Below the pieces are notes generated by a model. It searched no databases. It saw only the letters and a list, made by a program, of their open reading frames with translations, and was not told the DNA's origin. Below, in pieces: positions 1 to 8,043 of a DNA stretch of 64,000 nucleotides. The stretch is taken from positions 372,001 to 436,000 of the forward strand of contig NZ_JACJFN010000001.1 of the NCBI RefSeq assembly GCF_014164785.1, given 5' to 3'. Numbering within the stretch: position 1 is the stretch's first letter; each line of letters begins with the position of its first letter. The translations under genes and the position numbers were made by a program. The DNA is from Aquipseudomonas guryensis (GTDB lineage Bacteria > Pseudomonadota > Gammaproteobacteria > Pseudomonadales > Pseudomonadaceae).

Positions 1-102
1 CGGCGGGTTGTCGCGCAGCTGGTCACCCAGCTGACGGCCAATGCCGTAGCTGACGCGGCCTTCGTCGGTGGACAGATCGTTGGACAGATTGACTTCGGAC
101 AT
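1..102 (-). CDS. fklB: FKBP-type peptidyl-prolyl cis-trans isomerase, N-terminal fragment
   Basis: Only the first 34 residues are inside the window; the gene runs off the left edge. The N-terminus (MSEVNLSND, then RVSYGIGRQLGDQLRDN) matches the dimerisation segment of FklB/Mip-like FKBP prolyl isomerases, in particular the RVSYGIG(R/M)Q signature that precedes the FK506-binding catalytic domain. The family accelerates cis-trans isomerisation of proline bonds and helps fold periplasmic or cytoplasmic proteins. The catalytic domain itself is not visible. From memory, P. aeruginosa carries fklB (PA4572) beside the same UPF0114, protease and DksA-like genes, which supports the call. Confidence 0.85.
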   Translation of the reverse strand, partial: MSEVNLSNDLSTDEGRVSYGIGRQLGDQLRDNPP

Positions 103-157
103 GGCCGAGCTCCACTAGCGGACAAAAAAGGGCGGCCAGACTAGCACAGGCCACCAC

Positions 158-304
158 TCATGACCCGCCTGCGCTGGCTCGATTTCGTCGGCAACGCTCG
201 GAGCAGTAGCGCACTTCATCCCAGCAGCGCGCCCACTTCTTGCGCCAGTTGAAGGGCAAACCGCATACCACACAGCTCTTGGCCGGTAACTCGGACTTTT
301 TCAC
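158..304 (-). CDS. DUF2256 small zinc-ribbon-like protein
   Basis: A 48-residue protein that starts at a GTG overlapping the photolyase stop codon (GTGA), so it is probably translationally coupled to that gene. It contains CVVCG near residues 11-15 and CSERC near residues 34-38, two cysteine pairs that would form a small zinc-binding knuckle, separated by the [12 protein letters not shown] segment typical of DUF2256. Members of this family are very often found beside cryptochrome/photolyase genes, but their function is unknown. The close coupling here suggests a role linked to photolyase expression, assembly or DNA handling; that is inference. Confidence 0.85.
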   Translation of the reverse strand: MKKSELPAKSCVVCGLPFNWRKKWARCWDEVRYCSERCRRNRASAGGS

Positions 305-1836
305 AGCACCTGCCTGGCATCCAGACGCGCCAGCAGATCCTCACCGCGCTGCCACAACGCTTGCTGCTTGGCCTCGGGCATGCGCTCGAGGTTCTTGTAG
401 ACCATGCCCAGGCGCTGGTTGCGTCCCAACTGCTCGCGGTGGCGCATCAGGAAGTGCCAATACAGCGCATTGAACGGACAGGCCTGCTCGCCGGTACTTT
501 CCGTCACCTTGTAGGCGCAGCTGCCGCAGTAATCGGACATTCGTTTGATGTACTGGCCACTGGCGCAATAGGGTTTGGAACCCAGATAGCCACCGTCGGC
601 ATGCATGACCATGCCGAGGGTATTGGGCAATTCGACCCAGTCGAAGGCATCCATGTAGACCGCCAGGTACCAGTCGCAGACCTGCTGCGGAGCGATGCCG
701 GCGAGCAGGGCAAAGTTGCCGGTCACCATCAGCCGCTGGATATGGTGGGCATAGGCATACTCCAGGGTCTGGCCGATGGCCTGGCTCATGCACTTCATTC
801 GGGTCTGGCCGGTCCAGTAGAACTCCGGCAATGCACGGGTGTTGCCGAAGGCATTGCGCTGGGCATATTCCGGCATGTGCAGCCAGTAGATGCCGCGCAC
901 ATATTCACGCCAGCCGATCAGCTGGCGGATGAAGCCCTCGGCCGCATTCAAGGCGACCCGCCCGCTCCAGTAAGCGGCTTCGACATCCGCGCACAGCTGG
1001 CGCAGATCAAGCAAGCCGATGTTAAGCGCCGCACTGATGCGCGCATGGAACAGGTAGGGTTCGCCCGTGGCCATGGCGTCCTGAAAGTCGCCGAAGGCCG
1101 GCAGGGCGAAGTCGAGGAAGTGCTGCCACAGCGCCTCGGCCTCGGCATGGGTCACCGGGTAGTCGAAACCGGCCAGGCTGCCGTAGTGATGAGGAAAACG
1201 CGCCGCCACCAGGTCGAGCACCTCACGGGTGATGACGTCATGGGGGAAGCGCGCCGTCAGTGGCGCCTTGACCGACTTGGGCAAGGCTTTGCGGTTTTCC
1301 GCATCGAAGTTCCAGGCCCCGCCAACCGGGGTGCCGTCACCATTGAGCAGCAAGCCGCTCTTGCGCCGCATCTCCCGGTAGAAATACTCCATGCGCAGCT
1401 GCTTCTTGCCCTTGGCCCAAGCCGCGAACTCCGCACGCCCGCAGAGGAAACGCCGATCCGCATGCCAGGTCAGGGGCAAGCCGCTGTCATGCAGGACCTG
1501 CTCCAGACGCCACTCGCCACATTCGGTGACATGCACCTCAGTGGCTTCCAGCTTGGCGGCCCAGCGCTGCAACTCACCAACCAGCGAACCGCTGTTGTCG
1601 GCATCGTCCAAGCGCGTGTAAATCACCCGCCAGCCGCGTGCGCGCAGTGCTTCGGCGAAATGGCGCATGGCACTGAAGATCAGCGCGATTTTCTGCGGAT
1701 GATGCGGCACATAAGCCGCCTCTTCCGCCACTTCGGCCAGCAGCACCACGTCGCTGGCAGGGTCCAGGGCCTGTAGCGCCGCCAGATCGAAAGACAGCTG
1801 ATCGCCCAGTACCAAGGCCAGTCGATGCACACTCAT
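301..1836 (-). CDS. phrB: Iron-sulfur bacterial cryptochrome/(6-4) photolyase, PhrB class
   Basis: A 511-residue photolyase-related protein (DPRP family) that would use FAD and blue light to repair UV lesions in DNA. The decisive feature is four cysteines at residues 349, 437, 440 and 453. Their spacing (88, 3, 13) is the same as that of the [4Fe-4S] ligands reported for Agrobacterium PhrB (350, 438, 441, 454). The N-terminal part ([10 protein letters not shown]) is the antenna-binding domain; the C-terminal half ([19 protein letters not shown]) is the FAD domain. The start at MSVHRL is chosen because its ATG overlaps the upstream stop (ATGA) and the family begins here. The [4Fe-4S] class generally repairs (6-4) photoproducts; this substrate is inferred from class membership. 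Confidence 0.93.
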   Translation of the reverse strand: MSVHRLALVLGDQLSFDLAALQALDPASDVVLLAEVAEEAAYVPHHPQKIALIFSAMRHFAEALRARGWRVIYTRLDDADNSGSLVGELQRWAAKLEATEVHVTECGEWRLEQVLHDSGLPLTWHADRRFLCGRAEFAAWAKGKKQLRMEYFYREMRRKSGLLLNGDGTPVGGAWNFDAENRKALPKSVKAPLTARFPHDVITREVLDLVAARFPHHYGSLAGFDYPVTHAEAEALWQHFLDFALPAFGDFQDAMATGEPYLFHARISAALNIGLLDLRQLCADVEAAYWSGRVALNAAEGFIRQLIGWREYVRGIYWLHMPEYAQRNAFGNTRALPEFYWTGQTRMKCMSQAIGQTLEYAYAHHIQRLMVTGNFALLAGIAPQQVCDWYLAVYMDAFDWVELPNTLGMVMHADGGYLGSKPYCASGQYIKRMSDYCGSCAYKVTESTGEQACPFNALYWHFLMRHREQLGRNQRLGMVYKNLERMPEAKQQALWQRGEDLLARLDARQVL

Positions 1837-3221
1837 AAGGCCACAACCTCGGTAGCGGGATAACGGCGCAGATGGCCGAGCAGAATCTGATAGGCGTCCA
1901 GACTGAAGGCCGGCCGGGGCCGCTGCATGACAGCGGGCAACTCGGCCAGATCGTCCAGCGTAGCGATATGCCGCCACTGGTCGAGTACGTGCCACTGGCG
2001 AAAGTCATGCCGGGCATCGTGCTCGACCAGCGCCACGGCGCCCGGCCAGGGCCAGGCGACCAGCCGCAGGCGATTACAACCGGCGAGCAGGCGCGCGTCA
2101 TGCTCTGCGCGCGGTTCTCGGCCACAACAGGCACCACGACACTGGCCCAACTGCGCAGCAAAACAGGCGCCCGCGCCCGCCTCCAGCCCGAGCAAACGCA
2201 GGCACAACTGCTGTTCACGGGCCTCTTGGCGCAGCCAGTCCAGCGCCTGGCGTCTGGAACGAAACAACCCGGCATGCGGCTCCGCGCCAACCAGCTGCTC
2301 CGGCGCCAGCAGCTGCGGACTGATACCACTCCCCTCGTCGCGCAAAGCCCAGGTGAAACCACCGCGCTGACGGCGCAGCTGGCGGTTGTAAAGCGGCTGC
2401 AGGCGCTTGACCTCGGCCGACTCCAGCAGCAGCGCGCCCAACTCGCCGGCAGTGGCGCGATAGCGGATGGCACGTACCTGCTGGGCCATCTGCAGGCTGC
2501 GCCTGCTGAGGTGATCGTTTTGGAAGTGCGACTGCACCCGGCGCCGCAGGTTGATGCTCTTGCCCACATACAGCAGCGCATCGGCGCCATCGAAGTAATA
2601 CACCCCAGGACGTTCCGGCACAGCCTGCACATCGGCAGCCTGCAGGTGCACGGGTAGTGCCGCACGACGCAGCTGCTGACGCACGTCTGCATCGTCGACA
2701 CGCTCCTGAAGCTGTTGCAGCACCTGCCAGGTCGACTCAGCATCAGCCAGCGCCCGGTGACGCATGAAGCGGAAGATACCCAAGGCCTCGCACAGCGCAT
2801 CCAGATCATGCCGAGGCAGCTCGGGCAGCAGCCGACGCGCCAGCTGCTCGCTGCACAGCTGGCTGAAGGAGGGGCGCAGCGCCGTCAGGGCGAAGGCGCG
2901 ACGCAAAAAAGCCAGGGCAAAACGCAGGTTATGCCCCACCACTACACGCCCTTGCAGGCGTGCAGCCAGCTCGCTGGCAAGCGCGGCAAACCGCGGCTGC
3001 CCATCCAGTTCGGCGGGTACCACCGCGCTGAGCCGAGCCACTGTGGCGGGCAAGGTGAAGCCCGGATCCAGCAACCAGTGGTGGCGAGCTACGACCTGTC
3101 CTTGCTCAACCAGCAACAGAGCCAGCTCCCAGATCTGGTCTTTGCCCGGATGCAGACCAGTGGTCTGCACCGCGAGTACCGCCAACGGGCGCTGCAACAG
3201 CTCGCGACTAACGCCCGTCAC
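1833..3221 (-). CDS. DnaQ-like exonuclease domain fused to GIY-YIG endonuclease domain
   Basis: A 462-residue two-domain nuclease-like protein. Residues about 10-175 have the DnaQ/DEDDh exonuclease fold, residues about 205-280 a GIY-YIG domain (GVYYF, LYVGKS, LRRRV and the late LLLES glutamate), and the rest resembles the Cho/UvrC-associated region with a QCRGACCG cysteine motif. The exonuclease looks catalytically dead: motif I, normally DxETTG, reads AVQTTG (A17, Q19), and motif II, normally HNxxFD, reads HNLRFA (A102). Only the final HxAxxD motif (H155-D160) survives. The GIY-YIG site looks intact. It overlaps the photolyase by 4 bp and lies 4 bp after DUF6482, so it belongs to the photolyase operon. 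A UvrC/Cho-like incision role is plausible but inferred. Confidence 0.85.
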   Translation of the reverse strand: MTGVSRELLQRPLAVLAVQTTGLHPGKDQIWELALLLVEQGQVVARHHWLLDPGFTLPATVARLSAVVPAELDGQPRFAALASELAARLQGRVVVGHNLRFALAFLRRAFALTALRPSFSQLCSEQLARRLLPELPRHDLDALCEALGIFRFMRHRALADAESTWQVLQQLQERVDDADVRQQLRRAALPVHLQAADVQAVPERPGVYYFDGADALLYVGKSINLRRRVQSHFQNDHLSRRSLQMAQQVRAIRYRATAGELGALLLESAEVKRLQPLYNRQLRRQRGGFTWALRDEGSGISPQLLAPEQLVGAEPHAGLFRSRRQALDWLRQEAREQQLCLRLLGLEAGAGACFAAQLGQCRGACCGREPRAEHDARLLAGCNRLRLVAWPWPGAVALVEHDARHDFRQWHVLDQWRHIATLDDLAELPAVMQRPRPAFSLDAYQILLGHLRRYPATEVVAL

Positions 3222-3225
3222 ATGT

Positions 3226-3531
3226 TCACCAGGCGTTGTTCATCGAGATTGGCACGCGCAGCGGCTCGCTGGCAGCAGGCGGCATGCCGCACATCTCGTC
3301 ATGCACCTCCGCATGCACCAGATGGAAAGGCAGGCGAGGCATGTCTTGCAGCACATCACGGGCATGCTCGACCGAACGCAGGTGCAGCGTCTTGCCCTGT
3401 TCGTTCTTGACTGGCAGCGACTGACCATCCATGCGCACTTCCAGCACATAGATACCGCCTTCCAGGGAAATCAGATTGAGCTCGTCGATATGCCCGGCAT
3501 GGGCATGGGCTAGCAGGTCGTGCAGATTCAT
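3226..3531 (-). CDS. DUF6482 family protein, first gene of the photolyase operon
   Basis: A 101-residue cytoplasmic protein (MNLHDLLAHAHAGHIDELNL...) without signal peptide or membrane segment. It resembles the DUF6482 family of small Pseudomonas proteins, whose function is not known. The start is chosen at MNLHDL because a GAGG ribosome site lies about 8 nt upstream; a longer in-frame reading would begin inside the promoter region. It is followed after only 4 bp by the exonuclease/GIY-YIG gene, so it probably shares its transcript with the DNA-repair genes. The family name is from recall of the conserved ISLEGGIYVLEV-type core and should be treated as moderately secure. Confidence 0.7.
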   Translation of the reverse strand: MNLHDLLAHAHAGHIDELNLISLEGGIYVLEVRMDGQSLPVKNEQGKTLHLRSVEHARDVLQDMPRLPFHLVHAEVHDEMCGMPPAASEPLRVPISMNNAW

Positions 3532-3552
3532 CGGGTTCACCTCGCCGGCAAA

Positions 3553-3590
3553 GCTATACAAAAATATGTACAAATACAATTCTTGTACAA
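3553..3590 (-). promoter_or_regulatory. Repeat-rich promoter of the photolyase operon (possible MerR/LitR-type operator)
   Basis: Immediately upstream of the DUF6482 start, the minus strand carries four TTGTA(C/T) elements in about 37 bp, with TGTA starts 11, 6 and 12 bp apart, including the palindrome TTGTACAA. A TTGTAC hexamer followed 17 bp later by ATATTT can be read as -35/-10 elements. The stretch is conspicuously AT-rich against a GC-rich background. Light- and B12-dependent MerR regulators of the CarH/LitR type bind direct repeats of this general kind near photolyase genes. The assignment to such a regulator is inference; no such regulator gene is in the window. Confidence 0.5.
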
Positions 3591-3619
3591 CAAGACGCTA
3601 ACGCAAGGCAGAAACGCAA

Positions 3620-3649
3620 CCGCCCGTCCGTTATGCAACGGCCGGGCGG
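3620..3649 (-). terminator. Hairpin downstream of the UPF0114 gene
   Basis: A strong stem (CCGCCCG-t-CCGTT / AACGG-c-CGGGCGG with an ATGC loop) lies just after the stop of the leftward UPF0114 gene and before the photolyase promoter. On the minus strand only a modest T-rich stretch follows, so termination efficiency is uncertain. Confidence 0.6.
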
Positions 3650-3671
3650 TGATTGACGTGCAAGCAGCGGA

Positions 3672-4166
3672 TCAGTGGTCGTGCTTGGTCAGCTTGTCCA
3701 GGTAGCCCATGGCGAAGGCCGACACCACGAAGGCCATGTGGATGATGACGTACCACTTCAAATAGACCGGCTCGATGTTCTCGGCATTCATGAACACCTT
3801 GAGCAGGTGGATCGAGGAAATCGCCACGATGGAGGCAGCCACCTTCATTTTCAGCGAGCCGGAGTCCATCTTGCCCAGCCAGCTGAGCTTCTCCTTACCG
3901 TCATCGATATCCAGCTGGGAGACGAAGTTCTCGTAGCCGGAAATCATCACCATGACCAGCAGGCCGCCAACCAGGGCCATGTCGATCAGTGACAGGATCA
4001 CCAGGATCAGATCGGCCTCAGCCATGGAAAACACATTGGGGATGATGTGGAAAACTTCCTGAAAGAACTTCAGCGCCAAGACCAGCAGCCCCAGCGACAG
4101 GCCAAAATAGATGGGGGCCAACAGCCAGCGCGACGCGTACATCGCGTTCTCGATAAAGCGTTCCAT
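3672..4166 (-). CDS. yqhA: UPF0114 (YqhA-family) inner-membrane protein
   Basis: A 164-residue integral membrane protein with four hydrophobic segments (about residues 12-35, 50-75, 105-125 and 135-155). The sequence ([36 protein letters not shown]) is the conserved UPF0114/TIGR00645 signature. The usual family length is about 160-180 residues, so it is complete. No biochemical function is established. It is separated from the photolyase operon by a hairpin and from the next leftward gene by a region holding a DnaA-box pair. The ATG start is followed directly by the conserved [13 protein letters not shown] beginning. Confidence 0.9.
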   Translation of the reverse strand: MERFIENAMYASRWLLAPIYFGLSLGLLVLALKFFQEVFHIIPNVFSMAEADLILVILSLIDMALVGGLLVMVMISGYENFVSQLDIDDGKEKLSWLGKMDSGSLKMKVAASIVAISSIHLLKVFMNAENIEPVYLKWYVIIHMAFVVSAFAMGYLDKLTKHDH

Positions 4167-4248
4167 GAGCTCTCACCAAGTCAGAAAATCCGGCCGCGAG
4201 TATACCCAGCCAGCCCTGCCGGACAAAGGCGCTAAAGCTTTGCAGGGT

Positions 4249-4271
4249 TTATCCCCGGTTGCTGTGGATAA
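4249..4271. promoter_or_regulatory. DnaA-box pair A: TTATCCCC, 6 nt, TGTGGATAA
   Basis: A perfect DnaA box (TTATCCACA read on the minus strand) faces a degenerate box (TTATCCCCG) across a 6-nt gap. The same arrangement with the same gap recurs about 0.5 kb away at 4768-4790. Binding by DnaA is inferred from the consensus only. Confidence 0.55.
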
Positions 4272-4358
4272 CCTTGTGCGCAAGGTTGGGGTGAATGGCT
4301 GCAGGCCAGCCCATGTGCCGCCTAGCGTACATTGCGCAAAAAGCGTGCAGCTGGGTGC

Positions 4359-4700
4359 TCAGCTTTCCGGACGGAACTGGTAATCGCCAACATGAGGGCA
4401 ATGCTCGCCATTCAAACGGCGCAGCTCGGCTTGTAGGTGCAGGCGCCAGATAGGCGGCTCCGTGCACTCGACATAACCTTGCACAGCCAGGCACTGGGCA
4501 ATCGAATCGAGCACTGCTTCGGCCACGAAAGGCCCGTGGAATGGGCCCTGCGCCTTGATCGCGGAAGGTTGAGCGCCCGACATTCCGGCGGCACAAAGCA
4601 GCGTCCACAGGCCACGCTCACCGGCCAGCGGACGAATCACACACTCGATACGGGTGGTCAGGCCCAGGCACTGACGGGTGAGGCAGAGGCTGCGCGGCAT
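4359..4700 (-). CDS. Conserved hypothetical protein (PA4575-like)
   Basis: A 113-residue soluble protein of unknown function (MPRSLCLTRQCLGLTTRIEC...). It has several cysteines, an IWRLHLQAELRRLNGEHCPHVG-type segment (residues about 85-107) and no membrane span or signal peptide. I do not recognise a domain. Its place between the UPF0114 gene and the LonB-like protease matches the position of PA4575 in P. aeruginosa, from memory, and this conserved placement is the main reason to accept it as a real gene. It is flanked on both sides by matching DnaA-box pairs. Confidence 0.65.
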   Translation of the reverse strand: MPRSLCLTRQCLGLTTRIECVIRPLAGERGLWTLLCAAGMSGAQPSAIKAQGPFHGPFVAEAVLDSIAQCLAVQGYVECTEPPIWRLHLQAELRRLNGEHCPHVGDYQFRPES

Positions 4701-4767
4701 GGCGGCGATCCTCGCAATATCTGGCTTTCAGCCTACACCCGTGCCCCACGCGCGGGAAAGGTAAAAG

Positions 4768-4790
4768 TTATCCCCGCGCACTGTGGATAA
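4768..4790. promoter_or_regulatory. DnaA-box pair B: TTATCCCC, 6 nt, TGTGGATAA
   Basis: The arrangement is identical to the pair at 4249-4271, including the 6-nt gap: a perfect DnaA box facing a degenerate one. A third, weaker TGTGGATGG follows 3 nt later. It lies in the intergenic region downstream of the LonB-like protease and upstream of the small PA4575-like gene. Confidence 0.55.
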
Positions 4791-4849
4791 CTCTGTGGAT
4801 GGAGCGGGGGCAAGCAGCCCCGAACAGCGTGCCCCGTGGCCGCCGCCAG

Positions 4850-4870
4850 ACTGGTCAGTGACTGACCAGT
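4850..4870. repeat. Perfect 21-bp palindrome with 9-bp arms
   Basis: ACTGGTCAG and CTGACCAGT are separated by TGA. It lies 50 bp downstream of the LonB-like protease stop. There is no T-run, so it is not a classical terminator. It could be an operator for the small gene to its left or an RNA 3-prime-end hairpin. Confidence 0.6.
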
Positions 4871-4920
4871 TGTCGGCAGGTCGCTGGGAACTGTTACCGT
4901 TTCCAGCGCAGCCCGCCAGG

Positions 4921-7374
4921 TCATTCCTTGGGCTTTTTCGCCGTTGGTTTGGCCCTGGTCTTGGTTTCCTTAGGCTTGGCCTCTTCCGCCGGCTTCTCCT
5001 CTTCCTCCATGCCCATCTCGGCAATGCTGCGCAGGCGCTCGACCACCCGGGCATTGACGCTGCCCTCCGGGAACCGACCCTGCTCGTCCGGGCTGCCAGC
5101 CGCCTCACCAACCAGCAGGCTGAGCGCCTCGTCGACCTGGCGCACGGCATAGACGTGGAACATGCCGCCGCGCACCGCCTGCAGCACGCGCTCGTCGAGC
5201 ATCAGGGTGGTGACGTTGGAGTGCGGGATGATCACCCCCTGCTCGCCGGTCAGGCCGCGGGCCTCGCACAGGCGGAAGAAGCCTTCGATCTTCTCGTTGA
5301 CCCCACCGACCGCCTGCACCTCGCCGAACTGGTTGATCGAGCCGGTGATGGCGAAGCACTGCTTGAGCGGTGTGCGCGACAGGGCCGAGATCAGCGTGCA
5401 GACCTCGCCGAGCGAGGCACTGTCGCCGTCGACATAACCGTAGGACTGCTCCAGGGCAATACTCGCCGAGATTTCCAGGGGAAACTCCTGGGCGTAGCGA
5501 CTGCCCAGGTAGCCGGTGAGAATCATCACCCCTTTGGAGTGGATCGGCTGGCCGAGGTTGACCTCACGCTCGATGTCGACGATGCCCGAACCACCCGGAT
5601 AGACCGTGGCGGAGATGCGTGCCGGCACGCCGAAGGCCGAATCGCCGACCTCCAGAACGGTCAGGCCGTTGCACTTGCCCACGGCGGCGCCGGCGGTATC
5701 GATCAGGATGATGCCGGCCAGCATGTCGTCGATGATCCGTGCCGAGACTCGCCCGGTGCGGGTGGCCTTGGCCTTCAGCGCGCGCTCGATATGGCCAGCG
5801 TCGGTCACTGCATCTCCGGCCAGGTTGCGGATGAAGTCCGCCTCGCTGACCAGCTGGAACAGATCGCCGATGCGCGCCGACAGGCGCCCCTGGTGTTCGG
5901 CCAGGCGCGCACTGTAGGTCGCCAGGCGCGCCACGGCGGCGGCGGTGAGCGGCGCCATACCCTCTTCCGAGGTGCGGGTCTTCATCAGCTGGGCGAACTG
6001 CTCCAGGCTGTCATCGGCGAGCGGGATGTCCTCGTCGAAGTCGACCAGCACGCGGAACATCTCCTGGAAGTCCGGATCGAGGTCCTGCAGGGTGTAATAC
6101 AGCTGGCGTGAGCCAATGATCACCACCTTGAGGTGCAGCGGGATCACCTGCGGCGTCAGGGTCACGGTGGCGATGCGGCCGAGGTCGCCGAGTGGCGACT
6201 CCATCTTCAGCTGGCGCGATTGCAGGGCGCGCTTGAGCGCATCCCAGACGAACGGCTCGCCGAGCATCTTCTCCGCTTCGAGAATCAGGAAGCCGCCGTT
6301 GGCGCGGTGCAAGGCACCCGGACGCAGCTGCCGGTAGCTGGTGTAGAGCGCGCCCTGGTCGGTGCTGTATTCGATGCGGCCGAACAGGTTGTCGTAAGTC
6401 GGATGCGACTCGAACACCACCGGCGCGCCGCCGTCGGCGTGATGGTCGACCACCAGGCTTGGGGAATACTGCTCTTCGAGCATTTCACGACGCTGGCCAT
6501 CGGGCTTCTCATCGACCAGCTGATCGACCACGGTCTTCAGCAGGTTGACCTGCATCGCCTGCAGGTAGGCGCAGACCCCGGCGTTTTCCGCGTACTGCTC
6601 CGACAGCGGTGCCAGCAGCGGCTGCAGGGCCAGGGTGATGGTTTCCTCGTTGAGCTGGCGCAGCTGGTTACTCAACTCGCGCTTCCACTGCGGCAGGCCG
6701 GTCAGCTCCTCATTCAGGCGTTCTTCCAGGGCCGCGATATCGGTATGGAAGCGTTCGCGCTCGGCTTCCGGCAGTTGCGCGAACTCGGCTTCGTCGAGGG
6801 CCTTGCCATCTTTCATCGGGGTGAAAGCGATGTTGCTGCTGTCACGGTACAGCGCAACTTCCTTCTCCAGGGCCAGGCGCTCGATCACGTCCAGAGCCTT
6901 GTCATAGCGCTGGTTGAACACCCGGTCGATGGCGCTTTTCTTCTGCTGGTAAGTCGGTGTTTCAAACACCGCCGGGAAGGTCGACAGCAGGTTGTCGATC
7001 AACTGACCGATGTCGCTGATGAAGGTGCCCGCCGTGCCCGGCGGCAGTTCCAGGGCACGCGGCTCGCGCGGTTCGTCGAAGTGGTTGACGTAGACCCGGT
7101 CGACCGGAGTGGCCAGGCGCTTGCCCTCGGCCTTGAGGTAGCGCTTAACGAAAGAAAAGCGCCCGGTGCCCGGCTCGCCCATGACGAACACGTTGTAACC
7201 GGGGCGCGGCATCGCTACGCCGAACTGCAGGGCCTCGACCGCGCGCTCCTGGCCGAGCACGCCGCGGAAGAACTCCAGATCGTCGGTGGTGGTGAAGTTG
7301 AACTGTTCGGGAGCGAAGGGGCGGGTCAGGTCATCAGGCGCCAGGTGCAGGCCAGCAGCGAAGGATTCGGGCAT
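4921..7374 (-). CDS. LonB-like ATP-dependent protease
   Basis: An 817-residue protein of the Lon-related family in which an AAA-type domain is joined to a C-terminal Lon protease domain. The Walker A loop reads GEPGTGRFS (near residue 66), with arginine where lysine is usual, a variant I recall from this subfamily. The Lon domain has the Ser-Lys dyad: the serine in DGDSASL and the lysine in GGVNEKIEGFF. The protein ends in a charged Lys/Glu/Pro tail of about 40 residues. It would degrade cytoplasmic proteins in an ATP-dependent way. Its neighbours, the PA4575-like gene and the DksA-like gene, are the same as around PA4576, from memory. Confidence 0.92.
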   Translation of the reverse strand: MPESFAAGLHLAPDDLTRPFAPEQFNFTTTDDLEFFRGVLGQERAVEALQFGVAMPRPGYNVFVMGEPGTGRFSFVKRYLKAEGKRLATPVDRVYVNHFDEPREPRALELPPGTAGTFISDIGQLIDNLLSTFPAVFETPTYQQKKSAIDRVFNQRYDKALDVIERLALEKEVALYRDSSNIAFTPMKDGKALDEAEFAQLPEAERERFHTDIAALEERLNEELTGLPQWKRELSNQLRQLNEETITLALQPLLAPLSEQYAENAGVCAYLQAMQVNLLKTVVDQLVDEKPDGQRREMLEEQYSPSLVVDHHADGGAPVVFESHPTYDNLFGRIEYSTDQGALYTSYRQLRPGALHRANGGFLILEAEKMLGEPFVWDALKRALQSRQLKMESPLGDLGRIATVTLTPQVIPLHLKVVIIGSRQLYYTLQDLDPDFQEMFRVLVDFDEDIPLADDSLEQFAQLMKTRTSEEGMAPLTAAAVARLATYSARLAEHQGRLSARIGDLFQLVSEADFIRNLAGDAVTDAGHIERALKAKATRTGRVSARIIDDMLAGIILIDTAGAAVGKCNGLTVLEVGDSAFGVPARISATVYPGGSGIVDIEREVNLGQPIHSKGVMILTGYLGSRYAQEFPLEISASIALEQSYGYVDGDSASLGEVCTLISALSRTPLKQCFAITGSINQFGEVQAVGGVNEKIEGFFRLCEARGLTGEQGVIIPHSNVTTLMLDERVLQAVRGGMFHVYAVRQVDEALSLLVGEAAGSPDEQGRFPEGSVNARVVERLRSIAEMGMEEEEKPAEEAKPKETKTRAKPTAKKPKE

Positions 7375-7453
7375 CGGAAGTCCTTATCGGGCGGTGCAAC
7401 ACCGCGGAGAGTTGGACTCATTCTGGCGCCGCCCTGACGCTGCTGGCAAGGCA

Positions 7454-7780
7454 TCAAATGGGCGGTTTTTCCGCACAAGCCAGGCAGCACTCGGCAGTCG
7501 GTAACGCAGCCAGGCGCGCCGGGTTGATCGGTTCGCCGCAGCGCTGGCAGTCACCATAGCGCCCCTCGTCGAGGCGTTGGCGCGCCAGACCAACTTGGCG
7601 CAAACCGGCCTCGGCCTCAGCCAGCAGGGCTTCCAGCACCTCATCGTTCTGCCGCTCCTGGGCCTGTTCGGCAAAATCCGCCTGATGCGGCAGGCCGAGA
7701 TCCCGACGAATCGAGTTGGCCCGCTTGCTGTACTCAACAAACAGTTGATCCAGGGCGGCGCGCGGGTCGAAAGTGCTCAT
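7454..7780 (-). CDS. DksA/TraR-family zinc-finger protein
   Basis: A 108-residue protein with an N-terminal coiled-coil half and a C-terminal zinc finger (CQRCGEP ... CCLAC, i.e. CxxC-x17-CxxC). DksA/TraR proteins enter the RNA polymerase secondary channel and alter promoter kinetics, often with ppGpp. At the coiled-coil tip this protein reads ADFAEQA rather than DxxDxA, so its activity may differ from canonical DksA. The start MSTFDPRAAL is chosen for its GGAG site 7 nt upstream; an upstream in-frame start would add 22 residues with no family match. A perfect Anr/FNR-type box lies about 100 bp upstream, suggesting oxygen-responsive control. Confidence 0.85.
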   Translation of the reverse strand: MSTFDPRAALDQLFVEYSKRANSIRRDLGLPHQADFAEQAQERQNDEVLEALLAEAEAGLRQVGLARQRLDEGRYGDCQRCGEPINPARLAALPTAECCLACAEKPPI

Positions 7781-7873
7781 GACGAACTCCGTGGTGATTT
7801 TTTCCAGTGTGGCCATTTCTGCCGTGTTTGTACTGACACCCGTCAACTGTCGCCGGCAAGCCCCGACTTGCGA

Positions 7874-7887
7874 TTGATACCGATCAA
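7874..7887. promoter_or_regulatory. Perfect Anr/FNR box (TTGAT-N4-ATCAA)
   Basis: TTGATACCGATCAA is a perfect palindromic match to the Anr/FNR consensus. It lies between the divergent DksA-like gene (start 7780) and the DUF3313 lipoprotein gene (start 8044), about 100 and 163 bp from the two starts, so it could serve either. The site is seen directly; regulation is inferred. Confidence 0.7.
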
Positions 7888-8043
7888 TTGCAGTGTCATC
7901 TCAATACGTCAGGCTAGAGATGGAGCCTGGCGCTGTGCGGCCAGCTCACTATGCTTGCAACAATATAGTCCCCAGCTTTTCAGACCAGGGGACAAGCCAG
8001 GCCATCAACAATCACTAAGAAAAACCACCATCAGGAGCTCTAC

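Noticed and set aside
3520..3705. Short plus-strand open frame over the photolyase promoter
   Set aside because: It covers the promoter repeats and a hairpin and has no ribosome site or family resemblance.
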